A DNA stretch of 64,000 nucleotides. It comes from Chytridium lagenaria (taxonomy: Eukaryota > Chytridiomycota > Chytridiomycetes > Chytridiales > Chytridiaceae). Location of the stretch: assembly GCA_025449115.1 (NCBI GenBank), contig JAHLKC010000004.1, forward strand, positions 62,001-126,000, in the 5' to 3' direction. The translations under genes and the position numbers were made by a program. Shown here piece by piece: positions 39,508 to 50,205 of the stretch. How positions within the stretch are numbered: position 1 is the stretch's first letter; each line of letters begins with the position of its first letter. Below the pieces are notes generated by a model. It was given only the letters and a program-made list of their open reading frames with translations. It did no database searches and was not told where the DNA came from.

Positions 39508-41429
39508 ATGAAAACAAAGGACATTCAACGCTTAATCCAAGCAGAGCTGGACATACTGGAGTCAGCCCAGACAAACAATAGGAAGAGTCGCCGACTTGAA
39601 AAAACTGCCCAGATAGAGGACACCACAGAAAAGCCTGGAGTTCGAGATGAAAGTACACAGATTCAGGCAGTTTTTAAAGAATCATCGGCGGTCAAGCCAA
39701 AAGTCGAAAAAAGGCTGCCGAACAAAAGGCCAGGGAAGGACAGCACAAATTACATAGACCGGGAAGATATACATCTGAAAAAACCGCCAAAACCTGTGAT
39801 ATCTTCTGGGAGCAAGCCAACGCCATCAATTCCGCAATCAACTGTCTCCGCAAAACCTGAATGGCAAGCAGTCTCATTCAGCAATACCATGATAAAGAAA
39901 AAACTGGACTAAAGATTAGATCGCTCACTAGTGATTTGGAAGCAAGTATTGCTTTAGAAAAGCGTACCAAGGCGCTGGAGTCCCTAGCGACTGCTGCGAG
40001 AGCGGAAATGATGCCGAAAAGGCGCTCTCGGCTGATTCAAGACCGAAAGAAAAAATCGTTACCTAAACGGTTAGCTACCCCTGTATCTCTTCCCGCAAAA
40101 AAATATCCTTTACAAGTTCTCGATATTTTACCCAAATCAACTCTGAGACGTGATGCGGACGTGTCCGACGCTGCTGAGTCTCCGGTTTCAACCTTCTTTA
40201 AGTTGAAAGATCCTCAAACTTCGTCCCGCTTACGGCAGTTGACAGATACGAGAAAACCTACATCCTTACGTTTGGCTACCGCTGTTTCGCTTCCCGGAAA
40301 AGAATCTCCGCCATGGGTCGATATTTCAAGGAAGTCGACCGTGAGGCATGATTCAGACGTTTCGGATGCTAGCGGATCCCCCGTATCGCCCTTTATGGAG
40401 CTCAGAGAGCATCCAAAAAATCTAAAATCGCACCGCCCTGAGCGAATTACTGATGCGTTGGCTAGAAAAGAAAAAAGGCAGTATCAATCAGCAGTCGTTT
40501 CCGAGAGCGAAAGTTCCCTGGACGGAAGAGCTGCGACGCAACTGAGAGAACCGAGTGCACAAAGGCGCAGAGAAGATGTGGAATTGGTTGGTTTCTCGGT
40601 TCGTTGAAATTGCTAATAAAACTTCATAGTTATCCTCCAGTCTATCTTCTGGAGCATTTGAAGCGCTTGCAGATAGAGTTGCTCAAGTCATGCAGCTCAG
40701 GTTCCCTCTGTACCCTAGTAACACTATGTCAACTTCCTTAAGTAATTTGAAATCGCTAGAGGAGTTGCATCAAACGCGAATAGAGAGGCGACAAGAAGAG
40801 ATTAAGCATTTGTCGGCAACGTCTCGAAAAGATCCCAAGCTCTCTGATAACTTTATCCATGACGAACCCCAGCTCTCTGAGAACTTTATCCATGACGAAC
40901 CCATCATAATTCATCTGCAGTCAATTCCTGTTCCTGACCAGTTGAAGTTCACTGAGGAAAAAGAAATAGTCAACGATCATGAAGAAGCGTTTCATCGAAT
41001 GGATTTTACTGACATTATTGAAATTTCACGTCGGAATTATGTGGAACAGAGTGCCGATGAATGCGATACGCGTCAACAGCTCCAAAGTGAGAAAGACGAG
41101 GATATAAACGTCAGGACATTGTGCCTGTCGAATAAATCTTCAGAAAATATTATTTTGGGACGAGACCGCTTCATTCAATCGTCGCAATTGGCAGGTGACG
41201 CCGGGGGTCTAACTGGAAAAATCTCGCATATTTGTGACAGGTACAGAGACGCCCAATGCAGAAAGTATTCTAAGAACAATTTAGGCTGGGAAAAGACATG
41301 GTGGTAGAGATGATCGATAAATGTCTTCAAGAAGTAGAATCATCGATTGATGTGGTCATGAATCTTTTACTTTGTGAAGAATTTGGACAGAACCCAAAAC
41401 CGGTAGAAGAATTGATACCCCAAAGATAA
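39508..41429 (+). CDS. Unknown charged protein with internal repeats
   Basis: I do not recognise this protein. It starts MKTKDIQRLIQAELDILESA, a likely coiled coil, followed by a Lys/Pro/Ser-rich, probably disordered region. Two degenerate copies of a 50-residue unit occur. Copy one is about 40067-40215 (RLATPVSLPAKKYP ... TLRRDADVSDAAESPVS); copy two is about 40273-40410 (RLATAVSLPGKESP ... TVRHDSDVSDASGSPVS). A shorter tandem occurs at about 40839-40905 (LSDNFIHDEP, LSENFIHDEP). The C-terminus after an intron near 41240-41310 reads MIDKCLQEVESSIDVVMNLL and ends at a TAA (41427-41429). A one-base shift in an A-run near 39895 joins the first two readings, and an intron lies near 40610-40640. 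A basal-body role is conceivable given the window's flagellar genes, but nothing in the sequence shows it. Confidence 0.6.
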
Positions 41430-41437
41430 AAAAGAAA

Positions 41438-42226
41438 TCAATCCATTCTGCCCTTCAATGTACGAGTAATCACAGTGTCGGGTGTGATAACATGAACGAT
41501 GGCTCCCCAACCTGAAATAGCATCTCTGTCCACTGCGTTCAGGAGAGCTTGGGAAATGGTTTCAAAAAGTTCTTCAGGTTCCTGAACAATGGTAAGAATT
41601 CTAGAGGAATCAACGACGCTCTCACCAATTCTGGCTCCCAAAGACTTTCACACATTCCGTACATTTTGATACTCGACGCCAAGTACCGCTAACGACAAAG
41701 TCCTTCGCAAAATTGATACACCCAATTAGATCCATCGAGCAGAATGAATGGTTCTCCATCAGGTTGAAGGCCAGCAATCACAGGCTCGCTAAAGTATGGT
41801 CCAAATCTTCTGATGTCAGCATGCACTACTGAAGTATCTGAATGTTTACCGTCTCTCGTACAATGTTGACGACACAACGGAGGCGAAGGTTCTAGGGGAT
41901 ATCTCGCGCTCCTCCTTCAAATTGTACAAATTGACCTTCATGCGAAAGCGCTCAGAACTTTGGGTTGTTAGAAAAGCATGCAATGTAGCTGCTTACAGAG
42001 TTGAACATCAGTGGCTAGACCTGCCAGTCCGTAGTAGAGTCGGTCCGACACTGGAAACACCTTTTGAAAGTTCGTCCCAAGTGTCAAAGCTTGCACACCA
42101 AATCTCCGGTCAGCAGCGATGGCGACACAACCCTTGCCCTTCATGGCAATGATTGCGCTTCCGTTGTAATCCATGATACTCTGGAGACACGTAAGTCATC
42201 AGTGAGGCAAGTCAACCACCAACCAT
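41438..42226 (-). CDS. PUP3: 20S proteasome subunit beta-3
   Basis: Beta-3 is a non-catalytic subunit of the 20S core. The start ATG (42224-42226) appears to form a three-base first exon, spliced over about 44 bp to AGTATCATGGATTACAACGG. That gives M-SIMDYNGS, very close to the animal MSIMSYNGG. Other blocks are [108 protein letters not shown] and, in the last exon, [20 protein letters not shown], ending RTLKGRMD at a TGA (41438-41440). Frame changes occur near 41745 and 41690. An alternative start at 42174 would lose three residues. The stop lies 8 bp from the stop of the convergent neighbour. Confidence 0.93.
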
Positions 42227-42283
42227 CTTGAACAAGTTGTGAAAGAAATTTTGAAAATTCTGAACGCGTACTTCGGTCAAAAT
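42227..42283. promoter_or_regulatory. 57-bp divergent proteasome promoter, PUP3 / RPT6
   Basis: The spacer separates the start codons of a 20S and a 19S proteasome gene. I looked for the yeast PACE element (GGTGGCAAA) on both strands and do not see it. An A/T-rich GAAATTTTGAAAATT stretch (about 42247-42261) is the only visible feature. Confidence 0.55.
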
Positions 42284-43578
42284 GGGTGAAGGAGTCAAGG
42301 CCTACTACCGCAACAAGATTGAGGTGACGATTTCCCAACCCCCAACCCTTTCTGCTGATGATTATGGATAACGTTTGCTGAAACTGTTTAAGGAACTTGA
42401 GACCCAGAGTATTGTTCAAACGCAGAACTTACGCCGCCTTGAGGCTCAGCGAAATCAGCTTAATGCGAAGGTTCGAATGCTGAGGGATGAGCTCAAGCTC
42501 TTGCAAGAGCCGGGATCCTATGTCGGAGAGGTGGTTAAGTTGATGGGAAAGAAGAAGGTTCTTGTTAAGGCTCATCCGGATGGAAAATATGTCGTTGACA
42601 TTGGCCCATCTATCGATATTACCGCCCTGACTCCGACGGTTCGAGTTGCACTCCGACATGACTCCTACCAACTTCACAAGATTCTTCCTAACAAGGTGGA
42701 CCCGTTGGTATCCCTCATGATGGTGGAGAAAGTTCCAGACTCAACTTATGATATGGTTGGAGGGTTGGACAGGCAAATCAAGGAAATCAAGGAGGTTATT
42801 GAGCTTCCGGTCAAACACCCAGAACTGTTTGAGGCTCTGGGTATCGCTCAGCCTAAGGGTGTTCTTTTGTATGGACCCCCTGGAACCGGCAAAACCCTTC
42901 TTGCCAGAGCCGTCGCGCACCACACTGATTGTCGCTTCATCAGAGTTTCGGGATCTGAGCTTGTTCAGAAGTACATCGGTGAAGGTTCCCGAATGGTACG
43001 AGAGCTGTTTGTGATGGCTCGTGAGCATGCACCGTCCATTATTTTCATGGATGAAATTGATTCTATCGGTTCGTCTCGTTCAGAGAGCGGTGGAGGCGGT
43101 GGCGGTGATAGTGAGGTTCAGCGCACTATGCTGGAGCTTTTGAACCAGTTGGATGGATTTGAGGCCACCCAAAGCATCAAAGTTATTATGGCTACAAATC
43201 GAATTGATATTCTCGACGCAGCACTTCTTAGACCTGGACGTATTGACAGGAAGATTGAGTTTCCACCCCCAAATGAACTCGCTAGAACAGATATTTTGAA
43301 GATCCACTCAAGGAAAATGAACTTGACCAGAGGGATTAACCTTCGGAAAATTGCAGAGCAAATGACCGGTGCGAGCGGTGCTGAAGTGAAAGGTGTCTGC
43401 ACTGAGGCTGGTATGTACGCTCTTCGTGAACGCAGAGTTCATGTCACTCAAGAGGACTTCGAAATGGCGGTGGCAAAGGTAAGCTCCCGACGTAAATTTA
43501 TTATGTTTAACACACTGTAAAAAGGTTTTGAAGAAGGATGGCGAGCAGAATATGAGTGTCAAGAAGCTCTTTAAGTGA
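42284..43578 (+). CDS. RPT6: 26S proteasome AAA-ATPase Rpt6
   Basis: Rpt6 is one of six ATPases that unfold substrates and open the 20S gate. Three exons (42284-42323, 42393-43478, 43525-43578) read without any break. The N-terminus [14 protein letters not shown] leads to a coiled coil ([20 protein letters not shown]) and the OB-fold ([20 protein letters not shown]). The AAA domain has Walker A GPPGTGKT (42873-42896), Walker B IIFMDEID, sensor ATNR and the arginine-finger region [34 protein letters not shown] and [20 protein letters not shown] distinguish Rpt6 from the other Rpts. The end is [10 protein letters not shown] Gly run (about 43090-43103, [10 protein letters not shown]) is longer than usual. 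It is a benchmark for good sequence quality here. Confidence 0.97.
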
Positions 43579-43718
43579 TCTCTTTTTGTTGTGAAGGAAC
43601 CAGACAAATAAAAGAAATATCAAAAGAAAACATTACTTATCTTCGTGCACATCTGAAAAGGTCGAACATTTTTTTTAAAAAAAGACACTGGATACCAACT
43701 ACAAATTGACTTTCCTGT

Positions 43719-44922
43719 ATGCAAACTGCTGTCGGTGTAAGCTACGCAGTCTTCGGATCTGTTCTCATTGGGAGCGGTCAAACCCTGCAAAAAATATGCC
43801 CTTAACAGGATGTCAGCTATGGGCCATGCTGCCATTCAGGACTCCGAATCTCGACAGAAGCCTCGTGGCCTTCGGCAGGAGAAAGTACATTACAGGGTAC
43901 GGGATCCGATATGGCTGTGTGGTAATAATACAAGGACTTCCTAAGGCTTGCTAAATTCTTACTGAAGGTATCGCTCTATGCTATTGTGGTGAGATATTTG
44001 GAAATTGGTTTGCTCTCAGTTACATACCTGCCGCCATTGTTACGCCATTGGGAATTGTTAGCGTGTTATGCTCCGCCTTCCTTAGTTCATGGTATGAAGC
44101 GTTCATGTTATGATTAACAAGATCATTAGTTTTTTGGGCGAAGTTATCAATTATCGGCAAAGAAATGGTTATATGTTGATCATTCTTTCGGTGTTTGCAA
44201 TATTGTGGATTGCGCCAACGTCCATTGATAAGCTAGGAAGAACCCCTACGGAGGTCTTTGAGAATCTTTCTCAACCTCTATTTATAACGGGCTTCAGGTT
44301 TTATATTTCTCTTACTCCTTCCATCTCTTGGACTGATTTATATCTACTGCTAACATTTATTTAACTAACCACGCAGTGGGATTTTTCTTCTCCTCTCGAT
44401 TCTACTATTTCAAATTCTTGTGAGGAGACGAGAGACCTTGATGTTGATGGTATCCGTGTGCTCCTTATTTGGAGCTGCCGTAGTAGTTTCGGGGAAGATA
44501 ATATCAGTTGTGGCCAGGCTTTCTTTAGAGCAGGATACACCTGTGGATAGAGACACCGCGGCAGATATATCTTCAGCTATATGTGTTCTAGTGGTTATAG
44601 CCGGGGCCTCCATTGCCGCGCAAGAGTTTTTCAAGCAGGAGGTTTTAACACGTTTCAGCGTTTCGATTGTACAGCCTATAGGGTTTGCAGGTGATAATCT
44701 TTTCAATTTCTCGTACACTATAAAAATCTTATTTCGTTTTGTACAGCATTCAATGTAACCGCGGTACTCAGCAATATCATACTATTCCAAGAGATCGAGA
44801 CAGTATCAGGAATGCTCTCGTTTTTCCTTGTATTTGGAATTGCTATCGCAGTCATGGTTATTGGATCTATGATGATTCAAGATACCCATAGTAGAGCACC
44901 AGCACCAGCTCGGGCTGATTGA
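43719..44922 (+). CDS. NIPA-type magnesium transporter-like membrane protein
   Basis: NIPA proteins are multi-helix members of the drug/metabolite transporter superfamily, several of which carry Mg2+. The start MQTAVGVSYAVFGSVLIGSG is the first helix and QTLQKYALNRMSAMGHAA follows. LCYCGEIFGNWFALSYIPAA and IVTPLGIVSVLCSAFLSSW match the conserved NIPA core around helices 2-4. Later helices are GYMLIILSVFAILWIAP, GIFLLLSILLFQILV, MLMVSVCSLFGAAVVVSG, AICVLVVIAGASIAAQEFF, FNVTAVLSNIILFQEIETVS and MLSFFLVFGIAIAVMVIGSM. The protein ends RAPAPARAD at a TGA (44920-44922). One extra A in the run near 43786 breaks the first exon. Substrate is inferred from family only; it is a divergent member. Confidence 0.78.
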
Positions 44923-45521
44923 AGATTTTGTATATAACATATTTATTAATAAATATTGTAATGCTCCAAGTATCATTTGTGGGACACGTAGGCTTTTCAT
45001 TTGGTTGGTTTTTCTCTTTGACGGGGGGGGACTAGACGCTTCTTGTATGTGGAGTTTGCTCCAATAAATAACTATAAAAAAAACAAAAAAAAAAGTATCA
45101 TTTGTGCTACAGGGACAGTGTCTCCAGTGTCTTGGAGCCACTTGAAAGCGTATGAATAGGGCTATTAGATAATCAATACTACACGCATTCATAGCATATT
45201 TCTCTTTCAGCGTCTTAAATACATCCCGCAGCATGCTTTAGAGTACCACTCACTTACCGCATGTCCTTAAGGGCATAGAGAGTGGCCAGAACAATAGCTT
45301 TCGATGGCATCCAAAAAAGTAGAATTGTGCAATTTACTGAGAATATGTTCTTTCTCAACATTGTAAGAGGTTACATTGCAAGGACTTTGTTCGACACGTG
45401 CGGATCATAATCTGCAGCTGGAAGGAATTATGGCACAGCCCCATCTGTTTGAATGTGAATTCATCAACATTTGATATTGAAGTTGTCGAAGTCATCTTTG
45501 TGAAACACAACACTGAGAAGG
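44923..45521. other. Intergenic with a possible small minus-strand gene
   Basis: A minus-strand reading starts MPSKAIVLATLYALKDM (about 45310), crosses a plausible 22-44 bp splice near 45238-45260, and continues RDVFKTLKEKYAMNACSIDY and LIALFIRFQ before low-complexity A/T sequence. I cannot assign it to any family. A 14-bp direct repeat (AAGTATCATTTGTG) occurs at about 44965 and 45093. The rest looks non-coding. Confidence 0.35.
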
Positions 45522-48272
45522 ATGGCCACACTACACACGCAGCTTGGAACTCTAAAGAAGACGCAGCAATCCCAGATAGCAAAGCTGTCGAACAGAGCAG
45601 AGGGGGATGTGGAGATCATGACGGAGTTAAGATCTTTTATGAAGGAGAAGGCAAAGATTGAGGAGGAATACGGGAAGTCTCTCGAGAAACTGGCGCGAAC
45701 ATACCTCTCCAAAAAGTTTAAAAAAGGACCAGTACTGCCAAAAGAAGCTTTCAAAACTTCTGGATTAAAGCGAGAACTCAGCGCCACTGCAACCCTTGGC
45801 GGCGATGTATCCATAAATTATTCTATGGAAGATGGATCGTCTGTCAGGTACATGTTTGAAGAAAATACCATTTGACGAATGAAGGGAGGTCTACCAAGTC
45901 TATTTGGATATTATGAAAGCCACAGAGCGACTGGGTAAATCCAGAATCATTATAAGCGAGAAGATAGCAACAAACATTTCTGAGGTGCTCAAGGATACGG
46001 CAAAAGAAAAGGCGATCATTTTAAAGAAAGGTATTGATTTCTTGGGTAAATACCAGCAAGACATGCATACTGCTTATGATGAGCTGGATAAAGGTAAAGA
46101 AAAATGCTTTCGCTTATCGTTTTTTCGATTTTGTTTAACTTATTAACTTAAAATACCTAGTGAAGTCTGTGTATGATAAGTTTGCAAGAGAAACCGAGGC
46201 AGCTCAAAAGAAATATGATTCTACCTCTGCTAAACCAAACTCCGGATTAAATGCATTACGAAATATGATGACTAGAACCGACAGTGACGAGAGGCTTGAA
46301 AAGGTTATCAGTTGATTTGGCGAAGTGCTTATGTATAGTAGCTGCGCGGAAAGTGGAAAGACTCATCTTCGCGCCTCTCTGAAGTACGAAATGACTATCT
46401 TTTGGCATTACAATCCGCAATGCTCAGCAAGAAATCTATTATTCTGATTATCTCCCAGATTTGTTTAAAGTAATTTTTGAGAAAAAGCTTTTCCATTTAT
46501 AACTTAAAAGAGGTTGGACGGTTCTTTCAACTCAACATTTCGTCGCGTCGCCGACTTCTTTGTGGATCTGGAGCGATCATTGTTACCATTCTCTCCGACG
46601 AGGTTGCTATATTAGAAAATACCTGCTTAAAGTTGATGCAAACGGAGACATCAAGACTTTTCTCAACGACTACGCCACTTTGTTCAATACACCTCCAACT
46701 CTTTCCTTTGAAACTTCAATTGGAGATGACGTGAGTGTACTGGCTAACATATTGATTAATAATTTAAGACTTCCGTTCTTGTTGTTGACGAATCAACAAA
46801 AGAAAAGCTTGGTCAAAAGCTTTCGACTTTGAATGTGGAAGAATCAGAAGTTCGTGAAATTATTGATAAAAAAGAGCGGGACATCCGAAACATTACCGTC
46901 CTCGCAGACGCGTACAAGGAAACACCTCAATATACAGGAGGTGCTGGAAATCCAATTGAAGTAAGAATAGTTATGGCTACAGTTGATTTTTCTTACTTTG
47001 TATAGCAAAAGCTTGAATTAGAAGGGTCTCTTCGTATCGCTGAACTGAAACGACAGCGGATTCTTGCTCAAATTAAGCTATTGGAAGATGCCGGAGGTTG
47101 GCGTGCTTATCATCATTAGCTAAATAATATCGGTAGTATCCCCAGTCAAGCTCGGCGGTGCTGTCGAGCTTTCTCAGGCGCGACTCGCCCGTGATTCTAC
47201 CGATTTTGGAAGGAGGAATGGAGCTTCTAGATTCCGCTGTATCTATTCCTATTCGGCAAGGGAGGATATTGAAGTTTCGGTAAAGGAAGGTGATGAGGTC
47301 CAAACGCTGGAATCCGAAAAGGACGGATGGGTGAAGGTAAGTGAACACCACTTGTAACTATTAACAAGTCTGTAGGTTCGTGTCCTTTCGAGCCAAGCAG
47401 AAGGCTTTGTGCCATTTGACTATTTAGAAGCCGTCGAAAAAACGGAAGCCAAATCTTTAAGTAGAACCTCATTGGTAAAGGAGACAAGGGCCGTTAGGAA
47501 GCGTAAGTTGATTGCGTAGTTGTCATCTCAACATCTCAGTTACGGCTATGTACGACTTTAATGCTAAGGACAGCTCGGAGCTTTCCTTTAAGGGTGGCGA
47601 CACCATTGAAGTTACCGAGGATGGAGATGCTCCTACCGAGGAGTCCTGGTGGGTTGGTCGAAATGTTAGGACAGGAAAGAGTGGCACGTTTCCTTTAGTT
47701 TACACATCCGGTTGGGAGACTGGAAAGCCCGATATGCTTCGGCCCAAAAAGGTCACACCCACTGCGTCACCCAGAACATCAGTTAGCAGAGTATCTAATA
47801 GCAGACTCAGTGTCGCCCCAGCGACCAAGCCACGCCCGTTCTCGACTGCGGCGAGCTCCAGCAGCGAAAAAGGTATTTACTAAAAACTATATCTTCAATG
47901 ATTAACCTTCCCACAGTAAAAGCGTTATATCAATATAAACCTACTTGTGAGGGTGAGCTCGCACTCAATGTGGGAGACGTAATTACAATTATCAGCAAGA
48001 ATACTGGAAGTGATGCATGGTGGGAAGGGGAGGGTCCGAATGGAAGAGGCCAATTTCCGGTTAACCACGTTGAGACATTATCGGCGGCCGTGGACACCAC
48101 TTTCACTGTTCGTGCGGTATTTGATTATAAAGCTCAGGATTCCGGAGAACTCTCGTTCAAAACAGGGGACTTTATCAAGGTCCTAGATACCTCTGATAAG
48201 GACTGGTGGAAAGGCCAGTTTAGGTCAACCACTGGCTTATTTCCTGCAAGCTATGTTGAGAAAAAGGATTGA
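45522..48272 (+). CDS. BZZ1: Bzz1-like F-BAR protein with four SH3 domains
   Basis: Bzz1 proteins bend membranes through an F-BAR domain and recruit WASP-Arp2/3 actin assembly at endocytic sites. The F-BAR begins near MATLHTQLGTLKKTQQSQIA and continues SFMKEKAKIEEEYGKSLEKL, YLDIMKATERLGKSRIIISE and DNA-encoded coiled coil to about 47090 (KLELEGSLRIAELKRQRILA). Four SH3 domains follow. They are CIYSYSAREDIEVSVKEGDE (47232), VTAMYDFNAKDSSELSFKGG (47537), VKALYQYKPTCEGELALNVG (47918) and VRAVFDYKAQDSGELSFKTG (48109), each with the Trp pair or near equivalent and a closing FP/FVP motif. The end is ASYVEKKD at a TGA. The first domain lacks the WW pair (GW only). Frame errors are inferred near 46320 and 46435. 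Yeast Bzz1 has two SH3 domains. Confidence 0.88.
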
Positions 48273-48345
48273 AGAATATATGTATACTACTCTATGAACG
48301 TCATACAATTCCTAGTTTGTTGCGTCAAATCAATCAACTTTAAAA

Positions 48346-49457
48346 ATGTTCACCGTCAGAGATCTTAAAGGGTATGGTGCTAGCCCACCCGATCCAAAGT
48401 GGCCAAACAATGCTCGCATTGCGATTTCTTTCGTACTCAACGTATGCACGCGCGCTTTTCTGTCTTAACAATGCTTGTAGTATGAAGAAGGAGGAGAAAA
48501 CACAATGGCGAATGGTGATCCCACCTCAGAAGTGTACTTGAATGAGACACCAGGTCCGAATTCTCTGGATATGATGCATATGCTGACACTTCTACAGGTG
48601 GAGTTCCTCGCAAGGATCGTGACATGAACATCGAGACGCAGTACGAGTACGGATCCCGAGTTGGAGTCTGGCGTGTCATGAACATGTTTAAAGAGAAAAA
48701 CTGGAAGTTTACATGCTACGCCGTTGGAAGAGCTGTCGAGCTTTACCCAGAGCCTGTGCGTGCCATGGCATTGGCAGGGCATGAGATTGCTTCTCACAAC
48801 TACCGATGGATTGACTACCAGCAATTAGATGAGGAAACCGAGAGGCAACATATTCATAAATGCATTGAAGTCATTAAGGTAATCGCGCGTTCAACCCCCA
48901 ATTTGTTGACTCGAAGACAGAGTGCGTCTGGAAAGGCCCCACGAGGCTGGTATACGGGCCGTGTTTCCACACGAAGCCGTCAGATCGTTTATGAAGAGTA
49001 CAAGAAGTTGGGCTTGCCCCTTCTTTATGATTCAGATGCCTACAATGACGATTTGCCCTACTATGTTAACACGGATAGCGATGATAAGCATCTTGTGATC
49101 CCTTACACATTGGACATCAATGACATGAAGGTAAAAGCATTTTCCTCTCGCAATCTGATACCCTGGTAGTTTTGTGTTCCTCCCGGTTTCACTTCCGTCG
49201 ACTCGTTCTTCTTATATTTGAAGTACACATTTGACGTGCTGCGCAAAGAAGGTGGAAAGTTTATGAACGTCGGACTTCACTGTCGCCTTGTTGGAAAGCC
49301 TGCTAGGTCTCACGGGCTTCAATGTTTATGGACTATGGTAAAAATGACAACGATAAAGCAAATACTAATGTCAAAAGTGGCCACATTTAATGATGTTTGG
49401 GTATGTACGCGGGAAGAACTTGCTACACACTGGAAGGATAACTTTGGAAGCAAGTAA
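48346..49457 (+). CDS. PuuE-type allantoinase (polysaccharide-deacetylase fold)
   Basis: PuuE enzymes hydrolyse allantoin to allantoate in purine degradation and are unrelated to the amidohydrolase DAL1. The N-terminus RDLKGYGASPPDPKWPNNAR followed by IAISFVLN and, after an intron, YEEGGENTMANGDPTSEVYL is diagnostic. Further blocks are DMNIETQYEYGSRVGVWRVM, AGHEIASHNYRWIDYQQLDE, GKAPRGWYTGR, LLYDSDAYNDDLPYYV, LVIPYTLDINDMK and FMNVGLHCRLVGKPARS. The last exon reads VATFNDVWVCTREELATHWK and ends at a TAA (49455-49457). One base is missing near 49320. Introns within 48440-48480, 48551-48597, 48880-48920 and 49340-49378 have good GT-AG ends. Together with ureidoglycolate lyase it implies growth on purines as a nitrogen source. 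Confidence 0.92.
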
Positions 49458-49473
49458 AACCCAACAAATGAGT

Positions 49474-50153
49474 TCAGAAGCCTGAGCGTATTTTTTGAGT
49501 CCATTCACGAGCTATCAAGTTAGAACTAAATAAATCGTATTAAAAACCTGTGGCGAGGGCTCCCTTTTCGTTTTCCTTCCAGTGGTTGGCAACATCATTT
49601 GCGAGAGGGTCGTCTACATATGGTCAAACAAAAGGGAGACTGAAAAAAAGAAAACCTGGGTTGGGGGCCGAAAGCAACGCCTGAATGGAGAGAAGAACGG
49701 TCCTGATCTGAAGCGCAGGGGACCACCTCTCTGTTATGAATTACAATATATCAGAACGTGATACGCTCGGGCCAGCAACCCACCCTTCAAGATGTCAAGG
49801 CAGATGCGACCAAGCTTGTCGATGTTCGGATGGTAGATTTTTGGTAAGGAATCGGACTTTGGGGGGCACCATAGGATACTCCTCAGGAAGGAACAATTCC
49901 AACTTGAAAACGCCACCTGAATTAGAGAGTTAACCATCGTGCATTATTGGATTCTGCCTAACCTTCAAATGGCGACTGTCCTGGTCCAGCGATGATGACA
50001 TCAAAGTAACGGAGGTTGTCCTCATGAGGCTTTGCACTGATACCAGGGGCAGGCTCGGCAAGAAGCCGCTCAGTCTCCTGCAGACAAAGTCAGAAATGAG
50101 GCCGCGCACACGGACTCCGCCCTCACCTTGATTATTCTTTTGGCGACGCTCAT
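49474..50153 (-). CDS. UBC13: Ubc13 (UBE2N) ubiquitin-conjugating enzyme
   Basis: Ubc13 with an Mms2-type partner builds Lys63 ubiquitin chains in DNA-damage tolerance. The start is MSVAKRIIK (50153), spliced to [20 protein letters not shown] and [19 protein letters not shown]. Then come [40 protein letters not shown] with the active-site Cys, [20 protein letters not shown] and [20 protein letters not shown]. The last exon (about 49510-49474) gives ATAREWTQ; an extra A then changes the usual KYA end to IRSGF at a TGA. The sequence GPGQSPF replaces the common GPQDSPF. All introns are GT-AG. Its stop is 16 bp from that of convergent PuuE, and its start is 52 bp from the divergent checkpoint kinase. 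Confidence 0.94.
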
Positions 50154-50205
50154 TTCTTTCTTGGAGATTCAGACGAAAAGGTTGTGTGACCGACAATTCA
50201 ATTGC
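50154..50205. promoter_or_regulatory. 52-bp divergent spacer, Ubc13 / checkpoint kinase
   Basis: Both genes act in the DNA-damage response, so joint control from this spacer is plausible. I see no recognisable damage-response site such as an MluI cell-cycle box. Confidence 0.5.

Noticed and set aside
44806..45234. Long minus-strand reading of 142 residues over the NIPA 3' end.
   Set aside because: The part over the NIPA exon is a shadow; only the upstream portion might be a small gene and it could not be assigned.
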